Shown: positions 28,410-38,885, numbered from the stretch's first letter. The stretch is 64,000 nucleotides of DNA from Alphaproteobacteria bacterium (GCA_030425825.1 JAUHZY010000001.1:679607-743606), one strand, 5' to 3'. Numbers and translations are program-made. Notes: generated by a model from the sequence alone, not told the origin.

Positions 28410-28733
28410 TTATTTATTAGCTTCTTTTTTATCTTTCAGGAAGATCATCTCACCTGGGTAAGTGAGACCTAGAACCTTGCGATTTTGTTCTTCTAGAAGA
28501 TCAAGGTCTAAGGTATTAGGAGAAAGAAGTTTGACATTTTTTTCTAAGGTGCTTTTTTCTTGTTCAGCTTCATCTAAAAGCTTTTGTGTTCTTGTGATTT
28601 CATCAGAAAGATTCATCCAAGACAGCAAACCTCTATTCCCTTGGATCAGGTGATAAGCAAAGTAAATGCACCCCAGCACAAGCACAAGGACAACGAATTT
28701 ACTCTTTATATCTGAACTTTTTTCAAACGACAT
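28410..28733 (-). CDS. ftsB: Septum formation initiator FtsB
   Basis: Small bitopic division protein that links FtsL/FtsQ with the septal machinery. The 107-residue protein has a cytoplasmic N-terminus, one membrane helix (FVVLVLVLGCIYFAYHLI, about 13-30), then a periplasmic coiled coil (DEITRTQKLLDEAEQEKSTLEKNV) and a short tail. The 'GL' after the helix and the 'LL..N' type heptads fit the DivIC/FtsB family. It diverges from ygfZ and precedes the PDH region, the usual alphaproteobacterial neighbourhood, with one orphan inserted. Confidence 0.85.
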   Translation of the reverse strand: MSFEKSSDIKSKFVVLVLVLGCIYFAYHLIQGNRGLLSWMNLSDEITRTQKLLDEAEQEKSTLEKNVKLLSPNTLDLDLLEEQNRKVLGLTYPGEMIFLKDKKEANK

Positions 28734-28790
28734 GAAGCTATTTCACCATGAGATGTAGACAAACGCAAGTAAAGCACTTACATCCATACT

Positions 28791-29618
28791 ATGGAAAATA
28801 AACTTTTTAACCTTTCTGACCACAGATCTGTACTGTCAATCACAGGCACAGACAAAGAAACCTTTCTGCAAGGGCTGATCTCAAACGATATTTATAAATG
28901 TAGTGAAAGCAATGCTATTTATGCTTGCCTACTTAGCCCACAAGGAAAATTTCTATATGAAATGTTCATTATTCAGCAAAATGAAAGGCTTTTAGTCGAC
29001 TGCGAAAGCGAGACAGCTGACGATTTGATAAAACGTCTTAAAATGTACAAGCTCCGCTCAGACGTCCAAATTGAGAAAACAGATTACAAGGTTTTCGCTG
29101 CGTTTAATACAGATATACCTACAATCAAAGCTTTTGATGACCCACGTCATGAGGCTATGGGGAAAAGACTTCTCACAGACACATCCACGCCTGCCATAGA
29201 TGAGCTTGATATATACGACATTCACCGTTTAAAGTTGGGCATTCCAAATGGCTTGCAAGACCTCATACAAGATAAGGCAATCTTGCTGGAAAATGGGATT
29301 GATGAGCTGAACGGGATTGATTGGAACAAAGGATGTTATGTTGGGCAAGAGCTGACGGCACGCACAAAACATCGTGGACTTGTGCGCAAGCGCCTTCTTC
29401 CCGTTACATTTGAAGGAAATGCACCTGAATGCGGTACAATTTTGTACGCTGATGATAAAAAAGCTGGTGAAATGCGCAGCTCGAATGGCACACAGGGACT
29501 TGCGCTGATCAGACTCGCATTTTTAGATCAAAATATATCTACCGAAAAGGGTGAAGAATGTAGTGTTCAAATCCCTGACTGGATTGAACTACCTGATATA
29601 GAAAAAGATAAAGCTTAA
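28791..29618 (+). CDS. ygfZ: Folate-binding protein YgfZ (iron-sulfur cluster repair)
   Basis: Tetrahydrofolate-binding member of the GcvT-like family, needed for function of some Fe-S enzymes such as MiaB-type radical-SAM proteins. The signature K180-GCYVGQE with T-A-R-T-K-H-R-G following is intact. The 275-residue length is slightly short but normal. It diverges from ftsB with 57 bases between starts. Radical-SAM LipA in this window is a plausible client class, though that is inference. Confidence 0.92.
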   Translation: MENKLFNLSDHRSVLSITGTDKETFLQGLISNDIYKCSESNAIYACLLSPQGKFLYEMFIIQQNERLLVDCESETADDLIKRLKMYKLRSDVQIEKTDYKVFAAFNTDIPTIKAFDDPRHEAMGKRLLTDTSTPAIDELDIYDIHRLKLGIPNGLQDLIQDKAILLENGIDELNGIDWNKGCYVGQELTARTKHRGLVRKRLLPVTFEGNAPECGTILYADDKKAGEMRSSNGTQGLALIRLAFLDQNISTEKGEECSVQIPDWIELPDIEKDKA

Positions 29619-29636
29619 TAAAACAAAAAAGCTGGG

Positions 29637-29813
29637 TTATTTCCAACCGCGAATGATGCTTGCCTTTACTTCTTTTGCAACGCCATCTTCAGTTTTAGCT
29701 TCATCAAGAAGGCTTTTTCCGCCCACTTCCATATCAACATTGGAGGTATTCAAAGAAACACGAACAGAGTTTAGAATACTCTGCCTTAATGCTTCATCAT
29801 CTTTAATTGTCAT
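29637..29813 (-). CDS. Small orphan protein (58 residues)
   Basis: Unrecognised. The ATG at 29811-29813 has an AAGGTGAG ribosome site at ideal spacing, which supports translation; an in-frame TTG 15 bases upstream would overlap that site. The protein is acidic to neutral, has no membrane helix and ends in IIRGWK. It converges on ygfZ (18 bases between stops). Its leader carries a 5-bp GC-containing hairpin immediately before the ribosome site. Confidence 0.6.
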   Translation of the reverse strand: MTIKDDEALRQSILNSVRVSLNTSNVDMEVGGKSLLDEAKTEDGVAKEVKASIIRGWK

Positions 29814-29826
29814 CTTACTCACCTTC

Positions 29827-29844
29827 AAGGGAACAAAAGCCCTT
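29827..29844 (-). promoter_or_regulatory. Leader hairpin of the 58-residue orphan
   Basis: On the message strand AAGGG pairs with CCCTT across an eight-base loop; the 3' arm ends directly before GAAGGTGAG. Short, but three GC pairs. It could stabilise the leader or act as a weak terminator on the other strand. Confidence 0.3.
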
Positions 29845-29956
29845 TAATAGTTTTACAAAAACAAAGTATCGCAGAAAACGATATAGTTACGTATTACAAC
29901 AATAAAACGAACGAAACAAGGAAAAACAAACTAACAAACTGAAAAAGATGGATAAA

Positions 29957-32653
29957 TTAAGCTACCTTCGCGACAGAGCTATTTTTTTTTGAGCGCCTCA
30001 AAGTTGCTTGTGCCGCAGCCAACCTTGCAATTGGAACACGATATGGCGAACAAGAAACATAGTCCAGACCAACACCTTCGAAGAACTCAATCGAAGCGGG
30101 ATCTCCACCATGCTCGCCACAAACACCTAGCTTTATACTCGAACGAACAGAACGCCCTTTCTCACAAGCCATTTCGACCAATTGACCAACACCACTTTGG
30201 TCAAGTGTCATGAAAGGATCTTGCAGATGAATGTTTTCTTCTTCGTATTTTTTCAAGAATGTTGTTGAATCATCACGACTGAAACCAAATGTTGTCTGCG
30301 TCAAATCGTTTGTTCCAAAAGAAAAGAATTCGGCAGAGTTTGCGATTTCTTCCGCTTTCAGTGCGGCACGAGGTACTTCGATCATCGTTCCAACCATATA
30401 CTCCACATCAACACCTTTGTCATCTTTTAACTGGTCAGCAGTTTGAACGACAACGTTTTTCAAGTATTCCAATTCTCGCTTGTCGCCTACTAATGGGATC
30501 ATAATCTCAGGAACAACTTTATCTCCTGTTGATTTTTCAACGTTATAAGCCGCTTCTAAAACAGCCTGCACCTGCATTTCATAAATTTCAGGATAGCTAA
30601 TCCCCAGACGGCACCCACGATGGCCCAGCATAGGGTTAGATTCTTCCAAAGCATGGCAACGCTCTTTTACAAGATCAAGTGATATATTCGCTTGCGTCGC
30701 AACCTCGATCATCTCAGATTCGTTATGAGGTAAAAACTCGTGCAAAGGCGGATCCAAAAGACGTACTGTCACAGGCAATCCACGCATAACTTTAAAGAGT
30801 CCTTCAAAGTCACCACGCTGCATTGGCAAAAGCTTCGCCAGCGCAGCACGACGGCCTTCTTCATCCGACGCCAAAATCATCTCACGCATTGAGATAATAC
30901 GGTCACCTTCAAAGAACATATGCTCTGTACGGCATAGACCAATACCTTCTGCACCAAAGCGAACCGCTGCCTCAGCATCTTTTTTCGTTTCTGCATTTGT
31001 CCTGATTTTCATGCGGCGCACATCATCTGCCCACGCCATTAACTGTGAGAAATCGCCAGACAAGTCAGGCTCAACAGTCGCAACCTCACCCAACATAACC
31101 TCACCCGTTCCGCCATCAATTGTCAGAAGGTCACCCTCTTTGATTGTGTGAGATCCAATTTTCATCACTTTGTTATTTGTATCGATTTTCAGTTCACCTG
31201 CGCCAGAAACACAAGGGCGTCCCATGCCACGTGCAACAACTGCTGCGTGAGATGTCATCCCACCACGCGCTGTCAGAATCCCCTTAGCAAGGTGCATACC
31301 TGTAATGTCTTCTGGGCTTGTTTCAACACGAACTAAAATTGTGTCCCTGCCGTGCTGTGTATCTATTTCAACTTGCTCTGCTGTAAATGCAACAATACCA
31401 CTTGCTGCGCCTGGCGATGCTGGAAGGCCACGCGTTAGAAGGGTTTTTTGAGCATTTGCATCGAGCGAAGGATGCAAAAGTTGGTCCAACATTTTTGGAT
31501 CAACACGTAAGATGGCTTCTTCCTTTGTCAGGATACCTTCTTCACACATATCAATTGCAATCTTAACAGCAGCAGCAGCCGTGCGCTTCCCACCGCGTGT
31601 TTGAAGCAACCATAATTTAGAATTCTGAACTGTGAACTCAATATCCTGCATGTCTTTGTAATGCTTTTCTAGGTTTACACGCACTTGATCCAACTGTGTG
31701 AAAACTTCAGGCATAACTTCTTCCATAGAAGGAAGATCAGAACCTGCAGCAACACGCGCAGCTTTTGTAATGTTTTGTGGTGTACGAATCCCCGCAACAA
31801 CATCTTCGCCTTGTGCATTGATCAAGTATTCACCATAAAACTCATCTTCGCCATTAGAAGGGTTACGTGTAAATGCCACACCCGTTGCTGAAGACTCACC
31901 CATATTTCCAAACACCATTGCCTGAACGTTAACAGCAGTCCCCCAGTCGTCAGAAATATTATTAATACGACGATATACTTTTGCGCGGTCATTCATCCAA
32001 GAATCAAAAACTGCATTAATCGCTCCCCAAAGCTGGTCTTGCGGGTTTTGTGGAAAGTCTTTTCCTGTACGCTCAAGCACCAAGGATTTATATTCGCTCA
32101 GTAGCTCTTGCAAGTCTTCTGCTGTCAAATCAACATCACGTTGAACGTCTTTATCTTCTTTTTTCATCTCAAGGATTGATTCAAAATCATGATGGTCCAT
32201 TTCAAGCACAACATTCGAATACATTTGAATGAAACGACGATATGAATCATAGGCAAAGCGTGGGTTACCACTTTTTTTGGCAAGCCCTTCAACCGTTTTA
32301 TCATTCAGCCCAAGATTCAAAACCGTATCCATCATTCCTGGCATCGACACACGTGCACCCGAACGAACAGAAACCAAAAGCGGATTTTCTTCATCACCAA
32401 ACCCAGCATCAACTTCACGCTCAACGCACGTTAAAGCTTCTTGCAATTGCGCTTCAAGCTCTGCAGGGTATGCACTGCCGTTTTTAAAATAGTGCGTACA
32501 TGCCTCTGTCGTAATTGTAAAACCTGGCGGCACAGGAAGGCCAAGATGCGTCATTTCAGCAAGATTCGCACCCTTTCCACCCAATAAGTCTTTCATATGC
32601 GTACGACCATCTGTTTGGTCTTGCGAGAAAATATATACCCATTTATTTGACAT
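29957..32653 (-). CDS. ppdK: Pyruvate, phosphate dikinase
   Basis: Interconverts PEP + AMP + PPi and pyruvate + ATP + Pi. The 898-residue protein has an N-terminal ATP-grasp domain (GGKGANLAEM..LPVPPGF near 28-46), the phosphohistidine domain with GGMTSHAAVVARG, and a TIM-barrel PEP/pyruvate domain with GTNDLTQ and the C-terminal GVCGEHGGDP. It follows glyS after 38 bases, the glyQ-glyS-ppdK order known from alphaproteobacteria. With PDH and enolase in the window, it points to flexible PEP/pyruvate metabolism. Confidence 0.96.
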   Translation of the reverse strand: MSNKWVYIFSQDQTDGRTHMKDLLGGKGANLAEMTHLGLPVPPGFTITTEACTHYFKNGSAYPAELEAQLQEALTCVEREVDAGFGDEENPLLVSVRSGARVSMPGMMDTVLNLGLNDKTVEGLAKKSGNPRFAYDSYRRFIQMYSNVVLEMDHHDFESILEMKKEDKDVQRDVDLTAEDLQELLSEYKSLVLERTGKDFPQNPQDQLWGAINAVFDSWMNDRAKVYRRINNISDDWGTAVNVQAMVFGNMGESSATGVAFTRNPSNGEDEFYGEYLINAQGEDVVAGIRTPQNITKAARVAAGSDLPSMEEVMPEVFTQLDQVRVNLEKHYKDMQDIEFTVQNSKLWLLQTRGGKRTAAAAVKIAIDMCEEGILTKEEAILRVDPKMLDQLLHPSLDANAQKTLLTRGLPASPGAASGIVAFTAEQVEIDTQHGRDTILVRVETSPEDITGMHLAKGILTARGGMTSHAAVVARGMGRPCVSGAGELKIDTNNKVMKIGSHTIKEGDLLTIDGGTGEVMLGEVATVEPDLSGDFSQLMAWADDVRRMKIRTNAETKKDAEAAVRFGAEGIGLCRTEHMFFEGDRIISMREMILASDEEGRRAALAKLLPMQRGDFEGLFKVMRGLPVTVRLLDPPLHEFLPHNESEMIEVATQANISLDLVKERCHALEESNPMLGHRGCRLGISYPEIYEMQVQAVLEAAYNVEKSTGDKVVPEIMIPLVGDKRELEYLKNVVVQTADQLKDDKGVDVEYMVGTMIEVPRAALKAEEIANSAEFFSFGTNDLTQTTFGFSRDDSTTFLKKYEEENIHLQDPFMTLDQSGVGQLVEMACEKGRSVRSSIKLGVCGEHGGDPASIEFFEGVGLDYVSCSPYRVPIARLAAAQATLRRSKKNSSVAKVA

Positions 32654-32691
32654 GCGCCTTAAGTCCTTGTTTTAAATTATTTATTTACTTA

Positions 32692-34746
32692 TCAGCCTTC
32701 AACTTTTGAAAACAGTGCTACTTGGTCCATAGTTTTAACAATTAATGACAGTAAGTTTAAGCGATTTTTTCGTAAATTTTCATCATCGCTGTTCACCATC
32801 ACATTTTCAAAAAAGCTATCAACAGGAGAGCGTAATTGTGCCAATGCCGTCATCGCGCCCTCAAAGTTCTCTGATTCAACAAAAGACTTGGTCATTTCTT
32901 TTGTGTTTTCAATAGCTTTCATCAATTTCTTTTCTGATTCCTCTGCAAGAGATAAAGCATCAACATGCCCTTCATATGTCACACTGTCTTTTTTTGACTC
33001 GATACTTAAAATATTCGCCGCGCGCTTGTACCCGGCGAGTAAGTTCGCACCATCATCTGTCCCAATAAAGCGCGCAACAGACTTCAGACGCTGCATCAAC
33101 AACGTCAAATCACCTTCAGCATGCTTTACAAAAACGCCTCCAGCAACACCATGAGAAATACCTTGGTCACGCACATAAACCGTCAAACGATCAAAGACAA
33201 AAGTCATTAAGTCATCTGTGACAGCCTCTTTCTGATAAAGCTTCACAGCCACATCAAATACCTCGCGCAAAGAAAGCCTTAGATCATTTTCAAGAATCAG
33301 GCGAATAACGCCTAAAGCTGCACGACGCAACGCGAAAGGATCTTTGGATCCTGTTGGCTTTAAATCAATCGCAAAAAAACCTGCTAGCACGTCAATTTTA
33401 TCTGCTAGCGCAACAACAGTTGAAACGGGCGTTTTAGGACACTCATCCGAAGGTCCAGCAGGACTGTAATGATCTTTAATCGCTTGTACAACATCCACAG
33501 TTTCACCAGATTTCTCTGCATAATAACCACCCATAATGCCTTGAAGCTCAGGAAACTCATACACCATATGACTCACAAGGTCTGTTTTGCATAATTGTGC
33601 GGCACGTTTTGCATCACCTGCGCTGCAACCAATCTGTTTTGCAAGATACTCAGAAAGAGACTCAAGACGCTTTACGCGCTCAGAAACAGTTCCAAGCTTT
33701 TCATGAAAAACTATTTTACTTAGATCTTGTGCTCTTTGATTTGCGGGTATCTTAAGGTCTTGCTCCCAGAAAAACTTGGCATCATTCAAGCGAGCACGCA
33801 GAACACGCTCGTTCCCTTTGACAATATTTTCTGTGCCCTGATCACTGTTTGCAACAAAGACAAAATATGGTGCAAGCTTCCCACTGTCATCAATAACGCT
33901 GAAATATTTTTGGTGAACCTTCATTGACGTTGAAAGTACTTCATCAGGAAGCTGCATAAAACCTGGCTCAATCTCACCTATTAAAACTTTCGGATAAGAG
34001 ACCAGATTCACCACTTCGCGAAGCAATCCTTCATCATTTTTTAAAGAAAGCTTTCTATCTGCTGTGATTTTACCTGCTTGGTCTAGAATCATTTGACGAC
34101 GTGTTGCAGGGTCAAGAACAACTTTTCCATCATTAAGAGCAGCTTTGTATTGGGCAAAGCTTTCAACTGTAAAAGCGCCTGGCGATAAAAAACGATGGCC
34201 AACCGTTTGATTTGTAAAAGACAATGTACTGCCAATCAAATCAAAGGACCCCTCTATTACCTGACCATCAAAAATTGCAACAATATGTTTGATCGGGCGC
34301 ACCCAAGTGAACTGATTTTCTGCCCATTTCATAGACTTAGGCCATGCAGTTGATTTGATTAAACTTGCCACAAAGTCTGGCAAAACATCTGCTGTTTTTG
34401 AACCTTTTTTGTGAATAACAGCAAAAAGGAAAACGCCCTTCCCCATATCACGTTCTTCACAGTCTTCTCTGCTAACGCCTGCAGACCTTAGAAAGCCCTC
34501 CAAAGCTTGAGGTGGCGCATCAACTTTTGGGCCTTTACGCTCTTCATGAATATCATCCTGCTGTTGTGGCAAACCGTCCACATGCAAGACGAGGCGACGA
34601 GGCGTATGGTATACATCAACCTTGTTAAAGGTTAGCCCAAGATCGCTCAGTTGTTTTTCAGCATTTTTCTTCAGTTGCTCTGACGCGTTTGACTGCATGC
34701 GCGCAGGCACTTCTTCCGTGAAAACCTCTAACAAAAATTCAGCCAT
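32692..34746 (-). CDS. glyS: Glycyl-tRNA synthetase beta subunit
   Basis: Large subunit of the bacterial heterotetrameric GlyRS. The ATG at 34744-34746 gives the canonical [18 protein letters not shown] start; an upstream in-frame start would run far into glyQ. The 684-residue protein contains EERKGP, AVYP-like KYF region (KVHQKYFSV), the HD-type region [17 protein letters not shown], and a C-terminal anticodon-binding part with RLNLLSLI. It overlaps glyQ by 8 bases, ensuring stoichiometric synthesis. Confidence 0.96.
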   Translation of the reverse strand: MAEFLLEVFTEEVPARMQSNASEQLKKNAEKQLSDLGLTFNKVDVYHTPRRLVLHVDGLPQQQDDIHEERKGPKVDAPPQALEGFLRSAGVSREDCEERDMGKGVFLFAVIHKKGSKTADVLPDFVASLIKSTAWPKSMKWAENQFTWVRPIKHIVAIFDGQVIEGSFDLIGSTLSFTNQTVGHRFLSPGAFTVESFAQYKAALNDGKVVLDPATRRQMILDQAGKITADRKLSLKNDEGLLREVVNLVSYPKVLIGEIEPGFMQLPDEVLSTSMKVHQKYFSVIDDSGKLAPYFVFVANSDQGTENIVKGNERVLRARLNDAKFFWEQDLKIPANQRAQDLSKIVFHEKLGTVSERVKRLESLSEYLAKQIGCSAGDAKRAAQLCKTDLVSHMVYEFPELQGIMGGYYAEKSGETVDVVQAIKDHYSPAGPSDECPKTPVSTVVALADKIDVLAGFFAIDLKPTGSKDPFALRRAALGVIRLILENDLRLSLREVFDVAVKLYQKEAVTDDLMTFVFDRLTVYVRDQGISHGVAGGVFVKHAEGDLTLLMQRLKSVARFIGTDDGANLLAGYKRAANILSIESKKDSVTYEGHVDALSLAEESEKKLMKAIENTKEMTKSFVESENFEGAMTALAQLRSPVDSFFENVMVNSDDENLRKNRLNLLSLIVKTMDQVALFSKVEG

Positions 34747-35611
34747 TTGATGCCTCCACCCATATTTCACAGGCAGATTTAGCCATTGTACGGACCTTCC
34801 CAATATACGCCTGACGCTCAGCAACCGAGATCACACCACGCGCATCAAGTAAATTAAAAACATGTGATGCTTTAATACACTGATCATATGCTGGCAGCGC
34901 AAGCTTTGCTTCGATCAGCTTGGCACACTCAGCTTCATGATCCTTAAAATGCTGAAATAAAACATCTGTATTGGCATGCTCAAAATTATAATGCGAGAAC
35001 TCAATCTCGGCACGCTTAAAGACGTCGCCATATGTTTTGTCACCATTCCAATCAAGGTCGTAAACATTTTCAACGCCCTGAATATACATTGCCAGGCGCT
35101 CAATCCCGTATGTAATTTCAACAGGTGTTGGCTGGCAATCAATGCCACCGACTTGCTGAAAATATGTGAATTGGCTGACCTCCATACCATCGCACCAAAC
35201 CTCCCAACCAAGTCCCCATGCACCAAGTGTTGGGCTTTCCCAGTCATCTTCTACAAAACGAATATCGTGCGCCAATGGATCAATACCCATCGCCTTAAGG
35301 CTATCTAAATAAAGGTCTTGGATATTATCAGGGGATGGTTTCATAACAACTTGGAATTGATAATAGTGCTGCAAACGATTTGGGTTTTCGCCATAACGCC
35401 CATCTGTTGGACGTCGTGAAGGCTGAACATAGGCGACATTCCATGTACGGTCTGGCCCCAGTGAGCGCAATGTCGTTGCGGGGTGAAAAGTCCCTGCACC
35501 GACCTCCATATCATAAGGCTGAAGGATCACACAGCCTTGCTCAGCCCAGAATTGTTGAAGCGTTAGAATTAAGGATTGAAAACTTGTTTTTTTCATTTGG
35601 TCAGCCAGCAT
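34739..35611 (-). CDS. glyQ: Glycyl-tRNA synthetase alpha subunit
   Basis: Catalytic class II subunit of GlyRS. Motifs include [48 protein letters not shown], and [22 protein letters not shown] ([10 protein letters not shown]). Two starts are possible: the ATG at 35611 (290 residues) or an ATG at 35596 (285 residues, MKKTSFQSL); neither has a clear ribosome site and the shorter one matches typical GlyQ starts better. It overlaps glyS by 8 bases. Confidence 0.95.
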   Translation of the reverse strand: MLADQMKKTSFQSLILTLQQFWAEQGCVILQPYDMEVGAGTFHPATTLRSLGPDRTWNVAYVQPSRRPTDGRYGENPNRLQHYYQFQVVMKPSPDNIQDLYLDSLKAMGIDPLAHDIRFVEDDWESPTLGAWGLGWEVWCDGMEVSQFTYFQQVGGIDCQPTPVEITYGIERLAMYIQGVENVYDLDWNGDKTYGDVFKRAEIEFSHYNFEHANTDVLFQHFKDHEAECAKLIEAKLALPAYDQCIKASHVFNLLDARGVISVAERQAYIGKVRTMAKSACEIWVEASNG

Positions 35612-35663
35612 TTAAAAATAAGGCCTAAGAATAGAGCGCAAAGACATAGCGATCAAGCATTAA

Positions 35664-35903
35664 TCACAGATAAGGACAGCCCTCTTCAACACATGTTGGT
35701 TTTGTCGCTTCATCAAAATAAAGACCACATTTCTTACACTCAATCATTTGACGGCCTTGCGCCACTTTTTCGGCCTCTTTTTGTTCTGCTTTTGCTTGTT
35801 TTTGGAGTTTTCTAAACACGTGCCCTAACAGCAACTGAACAATCCATCTAACAATATAGATAAAAATAGTCAGGAATAAAAAACGTATCGCCCCTAAGAT
35901 CAT
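35664..35903 (-). CDS. Small membrane-anchored zinc-ribbon protein (PP0621-like)
   Basis: The 79-residue protein has one N-terminal hydrophobic helix (about 1-25), a charged QKQAKAEQKEAEKVA helix, and a C-terminal CKKCGLYFDEA...C...C arrangement that fits a small metal-binding knuckle. The layout recalls the PP0621 family of short membrane proteins with a CxxC..C motif, whose function is unknown. Its ATG overlaps the cobB stop (ATGA), so it is translated with the sirtuin. Glycyl-tRNA synthetase genes follow 52 bases downstream. Confidence 0.65.
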   Translation of the reverse strand: MILGAIRFLFLTIFIYIVRWIVQLLLGHVFRKLQKQAKAEQKEAEKVAQGRQMIECKKCGLYFDEATKPTCVEEGCPYL

Positions 35904-36604
35904 CTCCCTAACCCTTTTAAAAAAGCAGGAACAATCTCCGAAGCTTTACCGTATATTTTTTCCTTAAAGAGCGTTGCTCCTTGACTTGGCTCTAAATTCA
36001 ACTCAACCGTATGTGCGCCTGCATCATTCGCAATCTGAACAAAACCTGCTGCAGGATATACATTACCAGATGTCCCGATTGAGACAAACAAATCACAATC
36101 TGCAAGCAAGCTATATATATCATCCATTTGTAATGGCATTTCACCAAACCAAACAATGTGTGGGCGCATGCCGCGCGTATCTTGGCATGAAGGACAAATA
36201 GACTTTTCATCTAGATCATCTTCCCACATTGAAATATGGCCACAAAATAAACAGCGAGCTTTTTGAAGCTCACCATGCATATGGATGAGGCTCTTTGATC
36301 CCGCTGCCTCGTGCAGATTATCGACATTTTGTGTGACAAGCTTGAATTGACCAGCAAAATGGGACTCAAAATCTGCAAGAGCTTGATGTGCTGAATTGAA
36401 AGAGATTTCGTCTTTCAGAAGCTCTGCACGACGCATGTTATAAAAATCATAAACAAGACGTGGGTTAGCAGCAAAAGCTTCAGGCGTCGCGACATCTTCT
36501 ATAGCATACTCAGCCCACAGACCGCCGTTATCACGAAACGTCCCAAGACCGGACTCCTGGCTGATACCAGCCCCTGTAAGAATGACAATATTTTGATAAG
36601 ACAC
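35900..36604 (-). CDS. cobB: NAD-dependent protein deacylase, sirtuin class III (CobB)
   Basis: Removes acyl groups from lysines using NAD. The 234-residue core sirtuin has GAGIS..SGLGTFRDNGGLW (11-30), TQNVDNLHEAAG (91-102), catalytic H110 in HMHG, and four zinc cysteines C118, C121, C137, C140. Y55 and R58 (FYNMRR) match the Tyr-x-x-Arg pair that selects succinyl/malonyl-lysine in SIRT5 and CobB, so desuccinylase activity is likely. It is followed by an overlapping small zinc-ribbon protein. Confidence 0.93.
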   Translation of the reverse strand: MSYQNIVILTGAGISQESGLGTFRDNGGLWAEYAIEDVATPEAFAANPRLVYDFYNMRRAELLKDEISFNSAHQALADFESHFAGQFKLVTQNVDNLHEAAGSKSLIHMHGELQKARCLFCGHISMWEDDLDEKSICPSCQDTRGMRPHIVWFGEMPLQMDDIYSLLADCDLFVSIGTSGNVYPAAGFVQIANDAGAHTVELNLEPSQGATLFKEKIYGKASEIVPAFLKGLGR

Positions 36605-36682
36605 AACAACTCCCTTGCGTTAGAATACACAAAGGATCATGCCGATATTTTAATGAAGTTCAAGAAATATAATTTGAAAAGG

Positions 36683-38779
36683 TTACTTCTCAGCAGCTTG
36701 AGAAACCGCAGCCAACTGGCTTTGAAGCATACCACCACGCTCAACACCACCACCTTTTTCGATTGAAGCATTATTTTGCTGGAACATTTCTTTTTTTGCA
36801 TTTAATGCAGCATCTTTATTGCGTTCGTCAAAATAAGCCTGCATCCAGCCCTGATCTCCAGCCTTACCATCTCTTGTGATATCACTGATTGTTTGCTCAA
36901 TACTGTGCGCATCAGGATGGTCTTTGGCAATCTTGGCATAGCTTTTATAGGCATCTGTACGGCTACCATTGGCATCAAAAACACCCTGCTCTTGATAATA
37001 ATCACCTTTTGCCTTGATGCCCTCGTTAACAGCCTTCACCAAAGCCGTAATTTTATCAAGGTCAGCGTCCTGGGACAACACCAATTTACCATTTGATTCC
37101 GACAAATGACCAGAATCTTTCAACTGTGAAACAAGGTCACTAATCTGTTTCTCTTTGGCCTGAAGATCTGAAGATTGAGTAAGGTTATTTCCTTTAGGTA
37201 GAGACGCACCAGTCCCACTAGGAGATTCAGCACTTAGTAAGTCCACTGCATCTTGTTGCCCTAGACGCTTTGCACGATCTAAAGGGAGCTCTCCATCATC
37301 ATCCTTTTGACTAAGTAATTGGGGATGGTTTTCTTTAATATACTCTAAAATATCAGTACTCCCAACTCCAGCAGCAAAATGAGCATCATTTAATGACAGG
37401 CTACTTTCTAAACTAGTCACAAGGTCTGGGCGCTCTGAAATAATGTACTTATATTTCTCAACAGTACCATATTTTGCCGCATAGTTCGAAATATCCATAC
37501 CACTTTCATTATATTGCTGCGGATATGCATCCCACAGACTTTGATCTGCGGCCAAGGCCGCCTTCATCTCTTCAAATGTTCCATCTTTAATAATATCAAA
37601 AATATTAGCTGTGCCTGATTGCGAGGGCGCAGGAGCAACACTTATTGTGTCAGAAGGAGTGGCACGTGAAGTATCTAGTGGATTTACGAATTCAGATGTG
37701 TCTGTCACGGTTGAGTCGTTCACAGGCGGCGGCGTCACAACCTCATCACTTCCTAAATACCGATCAAATGCAGACTCTATTTCAGAGTAAGCAGTATCAT
37801 CCATTCCCATCCAGCTCACCAAGCTGAACCAAAATCCATTTTCATTGCCCTCGACATGTTCGAGGCCGCCCTCTTTGATAAAGTTCAAGAACTTTTCTTT
37901 ATTTGCATCGTCAAGATCATTATAGAACTCTGTTGATTCGTCCATAAGACGACCTGCTTTTTCTTGATCACGCTCAAGAAATGCGTCTAATTTTTCTGAC
38001 TCCATATCTGCGAATGCGGCAAATACATCTCGGCCTTCTTGCGTTGACAATTTAAGATCGCGATGAACGTAACCTTTCATCGCATATCCTGCATGTATTT
38101 TTTCCAGGGCAAAAACCTGATTCATATCTTGGTTTTGAATTGCCTCTTTAAGCTTAAAGATTCCTTCAATTCTTACCTTGTCTTTCTCAAAAACAGCTTG
38201 ATACTTGTCTGTTATTTCAGTTTTCCCCATCCAAGCAGCAAGATCTAAAGGCGTGTGGCCAAAATCATCTCTAACACTAAGGACATTTGAGTAAACATCT
38301 TCTTTTTGTAAAAGCTCTAAAATTTCTAAATGACCATTCAGGGCTGCATAATGTGCTGGCAAGCGCCCCAAACTATCTTCAGATTTTAGTGAAGGTGGAT
38401 ATTTCTTAATGACAGTCTGCAAATCTTCCAAATTACCAATTGTTGCAAAAAAGTGCGCAAAGCTAACATTATGACTTTCATCCAGAGATCTTTGCCCATA
38501 GATCGGCTCCCCATCTTGGGCTACCATATAACTTGCAACACGCCCATGAGGGTTTCTGTCTATTGCAAAAGGAACAGACTCTTTCAAAGAAAATCGCTCT
38601 GGATAAGACTGATGAAGGTATTCTACAAATTCTAGTTGATCATTCCATGAAGCTTGCTGCATTAAATTTTTGTCATCCCTTAAACCCTCTAACAAACTTT
38701 CATCCGCAGAGATCGCATCTTTCAGGCCATCCAGGTCGCCACTTTCTAAAAGAGCAAAAACATCAACTTTATCAACCAT
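36683..38779 (-). CDS. Ankyrin-repeat protein with an internally duplicated module
   Basis: The 698-residue protein has no signal peptide. Ankyrin units sit at about 104-133, 137-168 (DSLGRLPAHYAALNGHLEILELL) and 173-195 (DDFGHTPLDLAAWMGK). A second set lies at about 430-517 (ISNYAAKYGTVE..., SLNDAHFAAGVGSTDILEYI, DDDGELPLDRAKRLGQ). The modules open alike: DVFALLESGDLDGLKDAI (6-23) and NIFDIIKDGTFEEMKAAL (392-409), so the whole module was duplicated. A low-complexity P/T/S linker (350-390) separates them and a glutamine-rich helical tail ends the protein. Partner unknown; cytosolic scaffold or exported effector are both possible. Confidence 0.85.
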   Translation of the reverse strand: MVDKVDVFALLESGDLDGLKDAISADESLLEGLRDDKNLMQQASWNDQLEFVEYLHQSYPERFSLKESVPFAIDRNPHGRVASYMVAQDGEPIYGQRSLDESHNVSFAHFFATIGNLEDLQTVIKKYPPSLKSEDSLGRLPAHYAALNGHLEILELLQKEDVYSNVLSVRDDFGHTPLDLAAWMGKTEITDKYQAVFEKDKVRIEGIFKLKEAIQNQDMNQVFALEKIHAGYAMKGYVHRDLKLSTQEGRDVFAAFADMESEKLDAFLERDQEKAGRLMDESTEFYNDLDDANKEKFLNFIKEGGLEHVEGNENGFWFSLVSWMGMDDTAYSEIESAFDRYLGSDEVVTPPPVNDSTVTDTSEFVNPLDTSRATPSDTISVAPAPSQSGTANIFDIIKDGTFEEMKAALAADQSLWDAYPQQYNESGMDISNYAAKYGTVEKYKYIISERPDLVTSLESSLSLNDAHFAAGVGSTDILEYIKENHPQLLSQKDDDGELPLDRAKRLGQQDAVDLLSAESPSGTGASLPKGNNLTQSSDLQAKEKQISDLVSQLKDSGHLSESNGKLVLSQDADLDKITALVKAVNEGIKAKGDYYQEQGVFDANGSRTDAYKSYAKIAKDHPDAHSIEQTISDITRDGKAGDQGWMQAYFDERNKDAALNAKKEMFQQNNASIEKGGGVERGGMLQSQLAAVSQAAEK

Positions 38780-38812
38780 TTTCCAACCTATATTTTTTAT
38801 GAATATTCCCTA

Positions 38813-38821
38813 ATTATACCA
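38813..38821 (-). promoter_or_regulatory. Putative extended -10 promoter of the ankyrin gene
   Basis: Minus strand reads TGGTATAAT, an extended -10 element, about 34 bases before the ATG at 38779. No good -35 is present, as is usual with extended -10 sites. AGGTTGG serves as ribosome site. Confidence 0.45.
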
Positions 38822-38885
38822 TATGATCGAAGAAATATCTACCTTTTGGAAAACTCCTACCACACACACCACAACAGAAAAGTAA

